Assembly (NCBI GenBank): GCA_023091665.1
Contig: JALJCQ010000019.1
Span: forward strand, 62,001 to 126,000
DNA from: Pythium myriotylum
Lineage: Eukaryota; Oomycota; Peronosporomycetes; Pythiales; Pythiaceae
DNA: 64,000 bases
Reading direction: 5' to 3'
Shown here one piece after another: positions 1 to 8,160 of this stretch; the stretch's first letter is position 1, and every line of letters starts with the position of its first letter. The notes below the pieces were generated by a model. It was not told where the DNA came from, made no database searches, and saw only the letters and a list, made by a program, of their open reading frames with translations. The translations under genes and the position numbers were made by a program.

Positions 1-303
1 TTGAAGCTCGGCTGTAGAAGATTCTCCTGCAGAAGATTCTCCGTGGAAGATTCGACATGTGGAAGATTCGACATGTGGAAGATTCTCCGTCTGGTTCTGG
101 TTTGAATCCAGTGCCACCCATCGACTTCGTTGAAGTATCCACGAAGTCAGTTTATGTTTGCATATGTTTACGATAGGTAGGACATACATTTGATTATGGT
201 AGCGTAGGACACACACAGACGGCTTAGAGGTAGCAGTAGCGAACTAAGTCCCGATCAATTCACTTTGCATTTTGCATCCCACCAACCAAGCGACCTTCCA
301 ACA
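1..303 (+). repeat. Family-1 LTR, 5' LTR of element A (left part outside window)
   Basis: The right 303 bp of a family-1 LTR, ending CCTTCCAACA directly before the primer binding site. The 3667-bp period of the A/A2/A3 array predicts that 56 bp lie to the left of the window. It carries the usual U3 repeats and the hairpin-like GACTTCGT...ACGAAGTC. Confidence 0.95.
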
Positions 304-319
304 GGTTATGAGCCCAAGC
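304..319 (+). other. Primer binding site of element A (half-tRNA type)
   Basis: GGTTATGAGCCCAAGC follows the LTR end with no gap. It is complementary to the anticodon arm of a CAU-anticodon (initiator Met) tRNA rather than to a tRNA 3' end, as in Drosophila copia. The same 16 bases follow every intact plus-strand 5' LTR in the window. Confidence 0.7.
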
Positions 320-805
320 CCAGCCGACTCTGCCTCCACCGACTTCGCCTCCCCAGCCTTCGCCATGGATTCGACCACCCCAGCCCGCATCAACAAGTTC
401 GACGGAACCAACTTCCACACATGGAAGTTCAAGATGCAGATGGTGCTCGAAGAACGCGACGTCTGGGAAGTTGTCTGTGGAGAGGTCAAACTCGAGCAGT
501 GCCAGACCGACGCGGACCGAGCCCTCTTCAAGAAGAAGTCTCGCAAGGCGCTCGCGATGATCTGTCTCGCGATGGAAGACTCGCAGCTCCCGCTGGTTCG
601 GTCGGCGAGTGGTGCGCAAGATGCATGGTCAAGACTGGAAGAACACTTCGAGAAGAAGAGCCTTGCCAACAAGCTCTTTCTTCGTCGTCGTTTCTTCACG
701 ACCATGATGGAAGAAGGTGACGATGTGCTCACGCACATCAACAAGCTCAAGACCCTGGCCGAGCAACTCGACGCAGTCGGCGCTCCGGTCAGCGAAGACG
801 ACTTG

Positions 806-809
806 GTGA
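806..809 (+). other. Junction of shared 175-bp deletion in element A
   Basis: In intact copies, GTGA occurs at both ends of the missing segment (3977-3980 and 4152-4155 in B). Here only one GTGA remains, so this is a microhomology-type deletion. The same junction occurs at 14579-14582, 18246-18249 and 41357-41360. Confidence 0.9.
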
Positions 810-2313
810 CGCGAAGCCCAAGGGCCGTGCAGTCAAGAAGACTGGCACGTGCAACTACTGCGGCAAGATCGGTCATTGGGCCGCGGAGTGCCACTCGCGT
901 GTCAAGGACAACGGCAACGGCAACGGCAACCCTCGGCAACGGTTCCAGCGAGCCAACCTTGCGCGAGATGAAGACCCCGGCGAGTACCTGTTCTCGGTCG
1001 GGAAGACCCAAGGCAAGTCGAGTCAATCCACGGCGTGGTTGGTCGACTCGGGTGCGACTCAGCACATGTCGCGAACCAAGCAGTTCATGATGAACTACAA
1101 GAAGATTGACCCAGTCGACGTGCATCTGGCCGATGATGGCACGGTCCAAGCGGTTGGCGTGGGAGACATTCTCATGTCAATGAAGACTCCAAGCGGTGTC
1201 AAGAAGGGTTTGCTCACCAACGTGTGGCATATCCCCAAGCTCAGCCGCAACCTGTTCTCGGTCGGAAGATTCACGGAGGACGTTGCTCCCGTGACGTTCG
1301 ACAAGGACGGTTGCTTCGTCGTTCTCAAGGGCGCCAAGCGGACCATCGGCACTCGTATCGGCAAGGGTCTGTTCAAGCTCAACATGTCTCCAGTGTCGAC
1401 TGAAGCAGCCCACGCCGCCAGTGCAAGACGAGGTCGCGCCATGTCCAAGTCGTACCTGTGGCACCTCCGACTCGGTCACATCGGCTTCAGCGGACTCGAA
1501 GCCATCGTCAAGAAGGACCTCGCCGACGGACTCGACATTGGGTCTGTGCAGGAGTGGGAGGTCTGTGAAGGCTGTGCACTCGGCAAGCTGACTCGCGTCA
1601 AGTTCCAGTCGGGCACGACCAAGCGGTCTGCGAATCTGCTTGACGTCGTGTACAGCGATGTGGCCGGCCCTATGAAGACTCCGACTTTCGGCGGCATGAA
1701 GTACTTCGCCACCTTCACCGACGACAAGTCTCGACTGTGCAAGTTGTACCTGATGCGGTCCAAGGACGAAGTCTACGACAAGTTCGTCGAGTTCGTCAAC
1801 TGGGCCGAGAACCAAACCGGTCGTCGAGTCAAGGTGCTTCGAACCGACGGCGGCGGCGAGTACCAGTCGGCCAAGCTTGCCAAGTTCTGTCGCAAGCGTG
1901 GCATCGAGCACGACGTCACGCCGCCATACACGCCTCAGTTGAACGGTGTGGCGGAGCGCATGAACCGAACCATCGGTGAGTGTGGTCGTTGCAAGCTCCA
2001 CCATGCCAACTTGTCCGACGAGTACTGGGGCGAAGCCGTCATGACTGCAGTCGAAGTTCGCAACCGACTTCCGACCCGCGCTCAAGACTCGTACAAGTCG
2101 CCGTACGAAGAATGGTACGGGAAGAAGCCCTTGCTCGCCAACTTCAAGGTGTTCGGCTGCCATGCGTACGTCCACGTGCCCAAGGAGAAGCGGTCGAAGT
2201 TCGACGCCCGAGCCATCTTGTGTCGGTTCCTCGGCTACTCGGACCACGAGAAGGCGTATCGGTTTGAAGAAATCGCAACCGGCCGGATCGTCATCAGTCG
2301 AGACGCGCAGTTC

Positions 2314-2318
2314 ATGGA
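2314..2318. other. Target site duplication (ATGGA), left copy, for element C
   Basis: ATGGA lies directly left of element C and again at 12420-12424 directly right of it. Removing C and one copy restores the family-1 reading frame of element A. Confidence 0.95.
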
Positions 2319-2677
2319 TGTTGGAAGGTCGCTTGGTTGGTGGGATGCAAAATGCAAAGTGAATTGATCGGGACTTAGTTCGCTGCTGCTACCTCTAAGC
2401 CGTCTGTGTGTGTCCTACGCTACCATAATCAAATGTATGTCCTACCTATCGTAAACATATGCAAACATAAACTGACTTCGTGGATACTTCAACGAAGTCG
2501 ATGGGTGGCACTGGATTCAAACCAGAACCAGACGGAGAATCTTCCACATGTCGAATCTTCCACATGTCGAATCTTCCACGGAGAATCTTCTGCAGGAGAA
2601 TCTTCTACAGCCGAGCTTCAACTGCCGAGCTTCAACTGGAATGATGACGCTGGGTTCGAGGCGCATCATCTTCAACA
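2319..2677 (-). repeat. Element C 3' LTR
   Basis: 359 bp, reading on the minus strand from TGTTGAAG (right end) to CCAACA (left end). It matches the LTR at 12061-12419, including the shared CTGCTGCTACC variant. On its right is the reverse-complemented polypurine tract CTCCCCCTC. Confidence 0.95.
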
Positions 2678-3114
2678 CTCCCCCTCGACTCGACTGCGTC
2701 TTGAACACCAAGCTTGGTGCGGAGCACGTCGAACTGGACAGTGGGGATCGGCTTGGTCATGATGTCGGCAAGCATGTCTTGGGTCGGGCAATACTGGAGA
2801 GACACTTGACCGTCCTCGACCTTCTCACGAACGAAGTGGTAGCGAATGTCGATGTGCTTGGTGCGCTTGTGGAACTCGGGGTTCTTGGCCAACGCGATCG
2901 CACCTTGGTTGTCTTCGTACACCGTGAGCGCTTGGTCGCTTGCAACTTCGCCGAGTTCGCACAGGAACGCCTTGAGCCACACGGCTTCTTGGATCGCTTC
3001 CGATAGAGCCATGTACTCTGCTTCGGTCGAGGAGAGGGCGACAGTTCGCTGCTTCTTGCTGCGCCAGCTGATGCACCCGCCGTTGAGCATGAACACGTAG
3101 CCGCTGGTGCTTCG
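2678..3114 (-). pseudogene. Element C polyprotein, C-terminal RNase H part
   Basis: The end of the C polyprotein, separated from the rest by element B at 3115. Read on the minus strand it gives the C-terminal part of Copia RNase H ([10 protein letters not shown] with catalytic Glu, EDNQGAIAL with catalytic Asp, TKHIDIRYH) and then runs into the LTR, stopping at 2632 as in the intact copies. The residues before it, including the first RNase H Asp in the SDADW motif, lie across B at 8161 onward. A premature stop at 8262-8264 lies upstream of both pieces, so this part would not be translated from C. Confidence 0.9.
3110..3114. other. Target site duplication (CTTCG), left copy, for element B
   Basis: CTTCG at 3110-3114 and again at 8161-8165 flank element B exactly. 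Joining the flanks restores the RNase H coding sequence of element C. Confidence 0.96.
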
Positions 3115-3474
3115 TGTTGAAGATGATGCGCCTCGAACCCAGCGTCATCATTCCAAGTTGAAGCTCGGCAGTTGAAGCTCGGCTGTAGAAGATTCTCCTG
3201 CAGAAGATTCTCCGTGGAAGATTCGACATGTGGAAGATTCGACATGTGGAAGATTCTCCGTCTGGTTCTGGTTTGAATCCAGTGCCACCCATCGACTTCG
3301 TTGAAGTATCCACGAAGTCAGTTTATGTTTGCATATGTTTACGATAGGTAGGACATACATTTGATTATGGTAGCGTAGGACACACACAGACGGCTTAGAG
3401 GTAGCAGTAGCGAACTAAGTCCCGATCAATTCACTTTGCATTTTGCATCCCACCAACCAAGCGACCTTTCAACA
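3115..3474 (+). repeat. Element B 5' LTR
   Basis: 360 bp, TGTTGAAG...CTTTCAACA. The left half holds purine-rich direct repeats around GAAGATTC(GACAT/TCC)GTG, two of them tandem 16-mers. Next come an imperfect palindrome CTGGTTTGAATCCAG and an inverted repeat GACTTCGT (3294-3301) / ACGAAGTC (3312-3319). The right end carries an Inr-like motif. Confidence 0.97.
3430..3446 (+). promoter_or_regulatory. Putative transcription start (oomycete Inr + FPR-like motif) in LTR
   Basis: TTCACTTTGCATTTTGC has a pyrimidine-flanked TCA initiator followed at once by a CATTTT flanking motif, like the Inr/FPR core promoter described for Phytophthora genes. The same place in the diverged family-2 LTR reads TTCACTCTGCATTTTGCC (21052-21069, minus strand, approximate). 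If real, R/U5 would be under 45 nt. The motif is seen; its function is inferred. Confidence 0.4.
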
Positions 3475-3490
3475 GGTTATGAGCCCAAGC
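3475..3490 (+). other. Primer binding site of element B (half-tRNA-iMet type)
   Basis: GGTTATGAGCCCAAGC abuts the LTR end. Its complement, ending in UUGGGCUCAUAACC, is what a tRNA anticodon arm with a CAU anticodon would show. In Drosophila copia the corresponding site is GGTTATGGGCCCAG after an LTR also ending CAACA, primed by a cleaved 5' half of tRNA-iMet. The priming mode here is inferred from that likeness. The ATG at 3479 lies inside the site. Confidence 0.7.
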
Positions 3491-6400
3491 CCAGCCGACT
3501 CTGCCTCCACCGACTTCGCCTCCCCAGCCTTCGCCATGGATTCGACCACCCCAGCCCGCATCAACAAGTTCGACGGAACCAACTTCCACACATGGAAGTT
3601 CAAGATGCAGATGGTGCTCGAAGAACGCGACGTCTGGGAAGTTGTCTGTGGAGAGGTCAAACTCGAGCAGTGCCAGACCGACGCGGACCGAGCCCTCTTC
3701 AAGAAGAAGTCTCGCAAGGCGCTCGCGATGATCTGTCTCGCGATGGAAGACTCGCAGCTCCCGCTGGTTCGGTCGGCGAGTGGTGCGCAAGATGCATGGT
3801 CAAGACTGGAAGAACACTTCGAGAAGAAGAGCCTTGCCAACAAGCTCTTTCTTCGTCGTCGTTTCTTCACGACCATGATGGAAGAAGGTGACGATGTGCT
3901 CACGCACATCAACAAGCTCAAGACCCTGGCCGAGCAACTCGACGCAGTCGGCGCTCCGGTCAGCGAAGACGACTTGGTGATCACGCTTCTCGGCAGTCTC
4001 AGCGAGTCGTACCAGTTCCTCATCACGGCGTTGGAGTCGCGTGTCGACGCGCTCACGTGGGAACTCGTGACGTCTCGGCTGCTCCATGAAGACATGAAGC
4101 GCAAGGAGCAAGGTGGCGACGGAGCCACGCTTGGCCAAGCGTTCATGACAAGTGACGCGAAGCCCAAGGGCCGTGCAGTCAAGAAGACTGGCACGTGCAA
4201 CTACTGCGGCAAGATCGGTCATTGGGCCGCGGAGTGCCACTCGCGTGTCAAGGACAACGGCAACGGCAACGGCAACTCCGGCGGCAACGGCAACGGAAAC
4301 GGAAACGGCAACCCTCGGCAACGGTTCCAGCGAGCCAACCTTGCGCGAGATGAAGACCCCGGCGAGTACCTGTTCTCGGTCGGGAAGACCCAAGGCAAGT
4401 CGAGTCAATCCACGGCGTGGTTGGTCGACTCGGGTGCGACTCAGCACATGTCGCGAACCAAGCAGTTCATGATGAACTACAAGAAGATTGACCCAGTCGA
4501 CGTGCATCTGGCCGATGATGGCACGGTCCAAGCGGTTGGCGTGGGAGACATTCTCATGTCGATGAAGACTCCAAGCGGTGTCAAGAAGGGTTTGCTCACC
4601 AACGTGTGGCATATCCCCAAGCTCAGCCGCAACCTGTTCTCGGTCGGAAGATTCACGGAGGACGTTGCTCCCGTGACGTTCGACAAGGACGGTTGCTTCG
4701 TCGTTCTCAAGGGCGCCAAGCGGACCATCGGCACTCGTATCGGCAAGGGTCTGTTCAAGCTCAACATGTCTCCAGTGTCGACTGAAGCAGCCCACGCCGC
4801 CAGTACAAGACGAGGTCGCGCCATGTCCAAGTCGTACCTGTGGCACCTCCGACTCGGTCACATCGGCTTCAGCGGTCTCGAAGCCATCGTCAAGAAGGAC
4901 CTCGCCGACGGACTCGATATCGGGTCTGTGCAGGAGTGGGAGGTCTGTGAAGGCTGTGCACTCGGCAAGCTGACTCGCGTCAAGTTCCAGTCGGGCACGA
5001 CCAAGCGGTCTGCGAATCTGCTTGACGTCGTGTACAGCGATGTGGCCGGCCCCATGAAGACTCCGACTTTCGGTGGCATGAAGTACTTCGCCACCTTCAC
5101 CGACGACAAGTCTCGACTGTGCAAGTTGTACCTGATGCGGTCCAAGGACGAAGTCTACGACAAGTTCGTCGAGTTCGTCAACTGGGCCGAGAACCAAACC
5201 GGTCGTCGAGTCAAGGTGCTTCGAACCGACGGCGGCGGCGAGTACCAGTCGGCCAAACTTGCCAAGTTCTGCCGCAAGCGTGGCATCGAGCACGACGTCA
5301 CGCCGCCATACACGCCTCAGTTGAACGGTGTGGCGGAGCGCATGAACCGAACCATCGGTGAGTGTGGTCGTTGCAAGCTCCACCATGCCAACTTGTCCGA
5401 CGAGTACTGGGGCGAAGCCGTCATGACTGCAGTCGAAGTTCGCAACCGACTTCCGACCCGCGCTCAAGACTCGTACAAGTCGCCGTACGAAGAATGGTAC
5501 GGGAAGAAGCCCTTGCTCGCCAACTTCAAGGTGTTCGGCTGCCATGCGTACGTCCACGTGCCCAAGGAGAAGCGGTCGAAGTTCGACGCCCGAGCCATCT
5601 TGTGTCGGTTCCTCGGCTACTCGGACCACGAGAAGGCGTATCGGTTTGAAGAAATCGCAACCGGCCGGATCGTCATCAGTCGAGACGCGCAGTTCATGGA
5701 AGACACGTTCGACGACGGCAAGCGCGAAGAACCCTGGAGCAAGTCCGTCGAGTTCCGCGACGATGAAGATGATGAGGATCAGGATGAAGCAACCGACAAC
5801 CAAGATGATGAAGACATGGGTGAGCAGCCAGCCTCACCAGCACCAAGTCAGCGCAGCTACGAGCGACCGGAGTGGCAACAGGGCCAGCGGTCGCAGCGTC
5901 CAGCAGCACCAGCATCGGCCCAGCAGCCGAATGTCGACTACGCACCAGGGTCCAAGCGCCACTCTCGCACGCACTCGCTCGAGAACCTGGCTGAACCGCC
6001 AGTTGAGAAGCGCTACGGACGGGTTGGTCGCACAAGTGGTGCGACTCCACCACCCACGCAAGGTCCAAGGACATCGCTCGAAGATCTGTCTGCACTGCTC
6101 ACGTCGATCGAAGAGGAAGGCGTAGAAGATGAAGATGAAGAAGGCGAAGACGTGCAAGAACAAGGGGGAGAAGACCAAGATTACGAAGAGTTTGCTCTCG
6201 TCGTGAATTCAGGGGGAGAGTTGCCGACATCGTTCAAGTCGGCGATGGAATCCGACGACGCCAGCAACTGGAAGGAAGCCTGCGACTCCGAGCTCGAGTC
6301 GCTCAAGAAGAACGAGACATGGGACCTAGTCCCTTTGCCAGCCGGACGCAAGGCCATCACCAGCAAGTGGGTGTTCAAGGTCAAGGAAACCGCCGAAGGA

Positions 6401-7861
6401 CTTGTCGAACGGTACAAGGCTCGACTCGTTGCCAAGGGGTTCCTGCAGAAGTACGGCATCGACTTCGAAGAGACATTCGCACCCGTCGCCAAGTTCACGT
6501 CGATCCGCACCATCCTCAGCATCGCCGCTCGACACAAGCTCATGATCCATCAGATGGATGTCAAGACGGCGTTCCTGAACGGCAACCTCGACGAAGAAAT
6601 CTACATGAAGCAGCCCGAAGGCTTCGTCGACCAGCGCCACCCCGACTACGTGTGCAAGCTCAAGCGCTCGCTCTACGGTCTCAAGCAGTCGCCCCGCATG
6701 TGGAACCAGACCATCGACGCCTTCATGCGCAAGGTCGGCTTCACCAAGTGCGAGATGGACCACTGCGTGTACGTCAAGCGGAGCGGCTCAGCGATGATCT
6801 TCGTGGTGATCTACGTCGACGACCTCATCCTCGCCTGCAACAGCCTCGAGTTGCTCACGGCGACCAAGCGTGCACTCAGCGAACGCTTCGAGATGTCCGA
6901 CCTCGGCGAACTCAAGTACTGCCTCGGCATGGAAGTTGATCAAGACCCCAAGTCCGGCGACGTGACCATGCGGCAGACCAAGTTCCTGCAGTCGATCCTG
7001 ACCAAGTTCGGCATGCAAGACTGCAAACCAGTGAGGACTCCTCAAGACCCCGGACTCAAGCTGACCAAGGCCATGTGTGAAGGTGGTTGCAAGCACGAAG
7101 ACACCATGAAGAACGTGCCGTACCGAAGTGCAGTCGGCGCACTCATGTACCTCATGGTCGGCACTCGACCAGACCTCGCAGCGGCAGTCGGCACACTCAG
7201 CCAGTTCGCCGCGGACCCGTGTCCAACACACTGGCAAGCTCTCAAGCGTGTGCTCCGGTATCTGCAAGCGACTCCGACCTACGGCCTGCAGTTCTCGGCA
7301 TCGAACGACGGAAGACTGGTCGGCTACTCCGACGCCGACTGGGCTGGCGACATCGAGTCACGTCGAAGCACCAGCGGCTACGTGTTCATGCTCAACGGCG
7401 GATGCATCAGCTGGCGCAGCAAGAAGCAGCGAACTGTCGCCCTCTCCTCGACCGAAGCAGAGTACATGGCTCTATCGGAAGCGATCCAAGAAGCCGTGTG
7501 GCTCAAGGCGTTCCTGTGCGAACTCGGCGAAGTTGCAAGCGACCAAGCGCTCACGGTGTACGAAGACAACCAAGGTGCGATCGCGTTGGCCAAGAACCCC
7601 GAGTTCCACAAGCGCACCAAGCACATCGACATTCGCTATCACTTCGTTCGTGAGAAGGTCGAGGACGGTCAAGTGTCTCTCCAGTATTGCCCGACCCAAG
7701 ACATGCTTGCCGACATCATGACCAAGCCGATCCCCACTGTCCAGTTCGACGTGCTCCGCACCAAGCTTGGTGTTCAAGACGCAGTCGAGTCGAGGGGGAG
7801 TGTTGAAGATGATGCGCCTCGAACCCAGCGTCATCATTCCAAGTTGAAGCTCGGCAGTTGA
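3479..7861 (+). CDS. Element B Gag-PR-IN-RT-RNase H polyprotein, intact
   Basis: A 1460-residue Copia polyprotein. Order from ATG 3479: Gag ([11 protein letters not shown] near residue 30); CCHC zinc knuckle C240, C243, H248, C253; a 19-residue Asn-Gly tract; aspartic protease DSGA with D317; integrase zinc finger H456, H461, C490, C493; integrase core D521, D584, E620, with 35 residues between the last two (DD35E); an acidic, Gln/Pro-rich linker; reverse transcriptase with [10 protein letters not shown] (D1027) and YVDD (D1114, D1115); RNase H with SDADW (D1285), STEAEY (E1326/E1328) and EDNQ (D1363). All catalytic residues are present. The frame runs through the polypurine tract and stops 61 bp inside the 3' LTR. 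ATG 3536 (GCCATGG) has better context than ATG 3479, which overlaps the primer site; either could start translation. Gag and Pol are in one frame, so any Gag excess must come from processing or RNA-level control. Confidence 0.95.
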   Translation: MSPSPADSASTDFASPAFAMDSTTPARINKFDGTNFHTWKFKMQMVLEERDVWEVVCGEVKLEQCQTDADRALFKKKSRKALAMICLAMEDSQLPLVRSASGAQDAWSRLEEHFEKKSLANKLFLRRRFFTTMMEEGDDVLTHINKLKTLAEQLDAVGAPVSEDDLVITLLGSLSESYQFLITALESRVDALTWELVTSRLLHEDMKRKEQGGDGATLGQAFMTSDAKPKGRAVKKTGTCNYCGKIGHWAAECHSRVKDNGNGNGNSGGNGNGNGNGNPRQRFQRANLARDEDPGEYLFSVGKTQGKSSQSTAWLVDSGATQHMSRTKQFMMNYKKIDPVDVHLADDGTVQAVGVGDILMSMKTPSGVKKGLLTNVWHIPKLSRNLFSVGRFTEDVAPVTFDKDGCFVVLKGAKRTIGTRIGKGLFKLNMSPVSTEAAHAASTRRGRAMSKSYLWHLRLGHIGFSGLEAIVKKDLADGLDIGSVQEWEVCEGCALGKLTRVKFQSGTTKRSANLLDVVYSDVAGPMKTPTFGGMKYFATFTDDKSRLCKLYLMRSKDEVYDKFVEFVNWAENQTGRRVKVLRTDGGGEYQSAKLAKFCRKRGIEHDVTPPYTPQLNGVAERMNRTIGECGRCKLHHANLSDEYWGEAVMTAVEVRNRLPTRAQDSYKSPYEEWYGKKPLLANFKVFGCHAYVHVPKEKRSKFDARAILCRFLGYSDHEKAYRFEEIATGRIVISRDAQFMEDTFDDGKREEPWSKSVEFRDDEDDEDQDEATDNQDDEDMGEQPASPAPSQRSYERPEWQQGQRSQRPAAPASAQQPNVDYAPGSKRHSRTHSLENLAEPPVEKRYGRVGRTSGATPPPTQGPRTSLEDLSALLTSIEEEGVEDEDEEGEDVQEQGGEDQDYEEFALVVNSGGELPTSFKSAMESDDASNWKEACDSELESLKKNETWDLVPLPAGRKAITSKWVFKVKETAEGLVERYKARLVAKGFLQKYGIDFEETFAPVAKFTSIRTILSIAARHKLMIHQMDVKTAFLNGNLDEEIYMKQPEGFVDQRHPDYVCKLKRSLYGLKQSPRMWNQTIDAFMRKVGFTKCEMDHCVYVKRSGSAMIFVVIYVDDLILACNSLELLTATKRALSERFEMSDLGELKYCLGMEVDQDPKSGDVTMRQTKFLQSILTKFGMQDCKPVRTPQDPGLKLTKAMCEGGCKHEDTMKNVPYRSAVGALMYLMVGTRPDLAAAVGTLSQFAADPCPTHWQALKRVLRYLQATPTYGLQFSASNDGRLVGYSDADWAGDIESRRSTSGYVFMLNGGCISWRSKKQRTVALSSTEAEYMALSEAIQEAVWLKAFLCELGEVASDQALTVYEDNQGAIALAKNPEFHKRTKHIDIRYHFVREKVEDGQVSLQYCPTQDMLADIMTKPIPTVQFDVLRTKLGVQDAVESRGSVEDDAPRTQRHHSKLKLGS
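7792..7800 (+). other. Polypurine tract of element B
   Basis: GAGGGGGAG directly before the 3' LTR, where plus-strand DNA synthesis would start. It also codes part of the RGS before the frame enters the LTR. The truncated units I-O lack it. Confidence 0.9.
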
Positions 7862-8160
7862 AGCTCGGCTGTAGAAGATTCTCCTGCAGAAGATTCTCCG
7901 TGGAAGATTCGACATGTGGAAGATTCGACATGTGGAAGATTCTCCGTCTGGTTCTGGTTTGAATCCAGTGCCACCCATCGACTTCGTTGAAGTATCCACG
8001 AAGTCAGTTTATGTTTGCATATGTTTACGATAGGTAGGACATACATTTGATTATGGTAGCGTAGGACACACACAGACGGCTTAGAGGTAGCAGTAGCGAA
8101 CTAAGTCCCGATCAATTCACTTTGCATTTTGCATCCCACCAACCAAGCGACCTTTCAACA
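7801..8160 (+). repeat. Element B 3' LTR
   Basis: 360 bp, no difference from 3115-3474 found by reading. Followed by the right TSD copy CTTCG (8161-8165). Confidence 0.97.

Larger units (their letters stand above)
308..2318 (+). pseudogene. Element A polyprotein, first part: Gag-PR-IN with 175-bp deletion
   Basis: This is the 5' part of a family-1 polyprotein. The Gag region (motif [14 protein letters not shown]) reads from ATG 308 but loses frame at the GTGA of 806-809. There, 175 bp present in element B (3981-4155) is missing between two GTGA repeats. Downstream, the zinc knuckle, protease DSG, integrase HHCC and DD35E reading is open in another frame from about 805 to 2318. The two frames overlap to 1090, where the Gag frame stops. 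At 2318 the gene is interrupted by minus-strand element C, and it resumes at 12420. The Asn-Gly tract is contracted to 7 residues. It is non-functional as a single polyprotein; whether frameshifting could join the two frames is unknown. Confidence 0.9.
3115..8160 (+). mobile_element. Element B: complete, intact family-1 Copia retrotransposon (5046 bp)
   Basis: Reference copy for the family. LTRs of 360 bp (3115-3474, 7801-8160) appear identical by eye and share private variants: an extra A in CCAAGTTG, and a CTTTCAACA end. The internal region is 4326 bp, with a primer binding site, one uninterrupted polyprotein frame and a polypurine tract. A perfect 5-bp TSD shows a clean recent insertion. 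Nothing seen here prevents autonomous transposition. Confidence 0.97.

Noticed and set aside
1..120. Regular short repeats in LTRs resembling a CRISPR array
   Set aside because: Only 2-4 degenerate 14-16 bp units, no spacers and no cas genes; they lie in the U3 of each LTR.
90..120. tRNA T-arm-like GGTTTGAATCC in the LTR
   Set aside because: No D-arm, anticodon arm or acceptor stem around it; in family 2 it changes into a simple palindrome instead of a B box.
2319..2677. LTR at 2319 as a solo LTR
   Set aside because: The polypurine tract and RNase H code follow it, and the matching 5' LTR and TSD are at 12061-12424, so it belongs to element C.
3443..3478. Apparent start 12 codons upstream (MHPTNQ...) in all copies
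   Set aside because: The codon is TTG and lies in the LTR. In a eukaryotic element ATG 3479 or 3536 is more likely.
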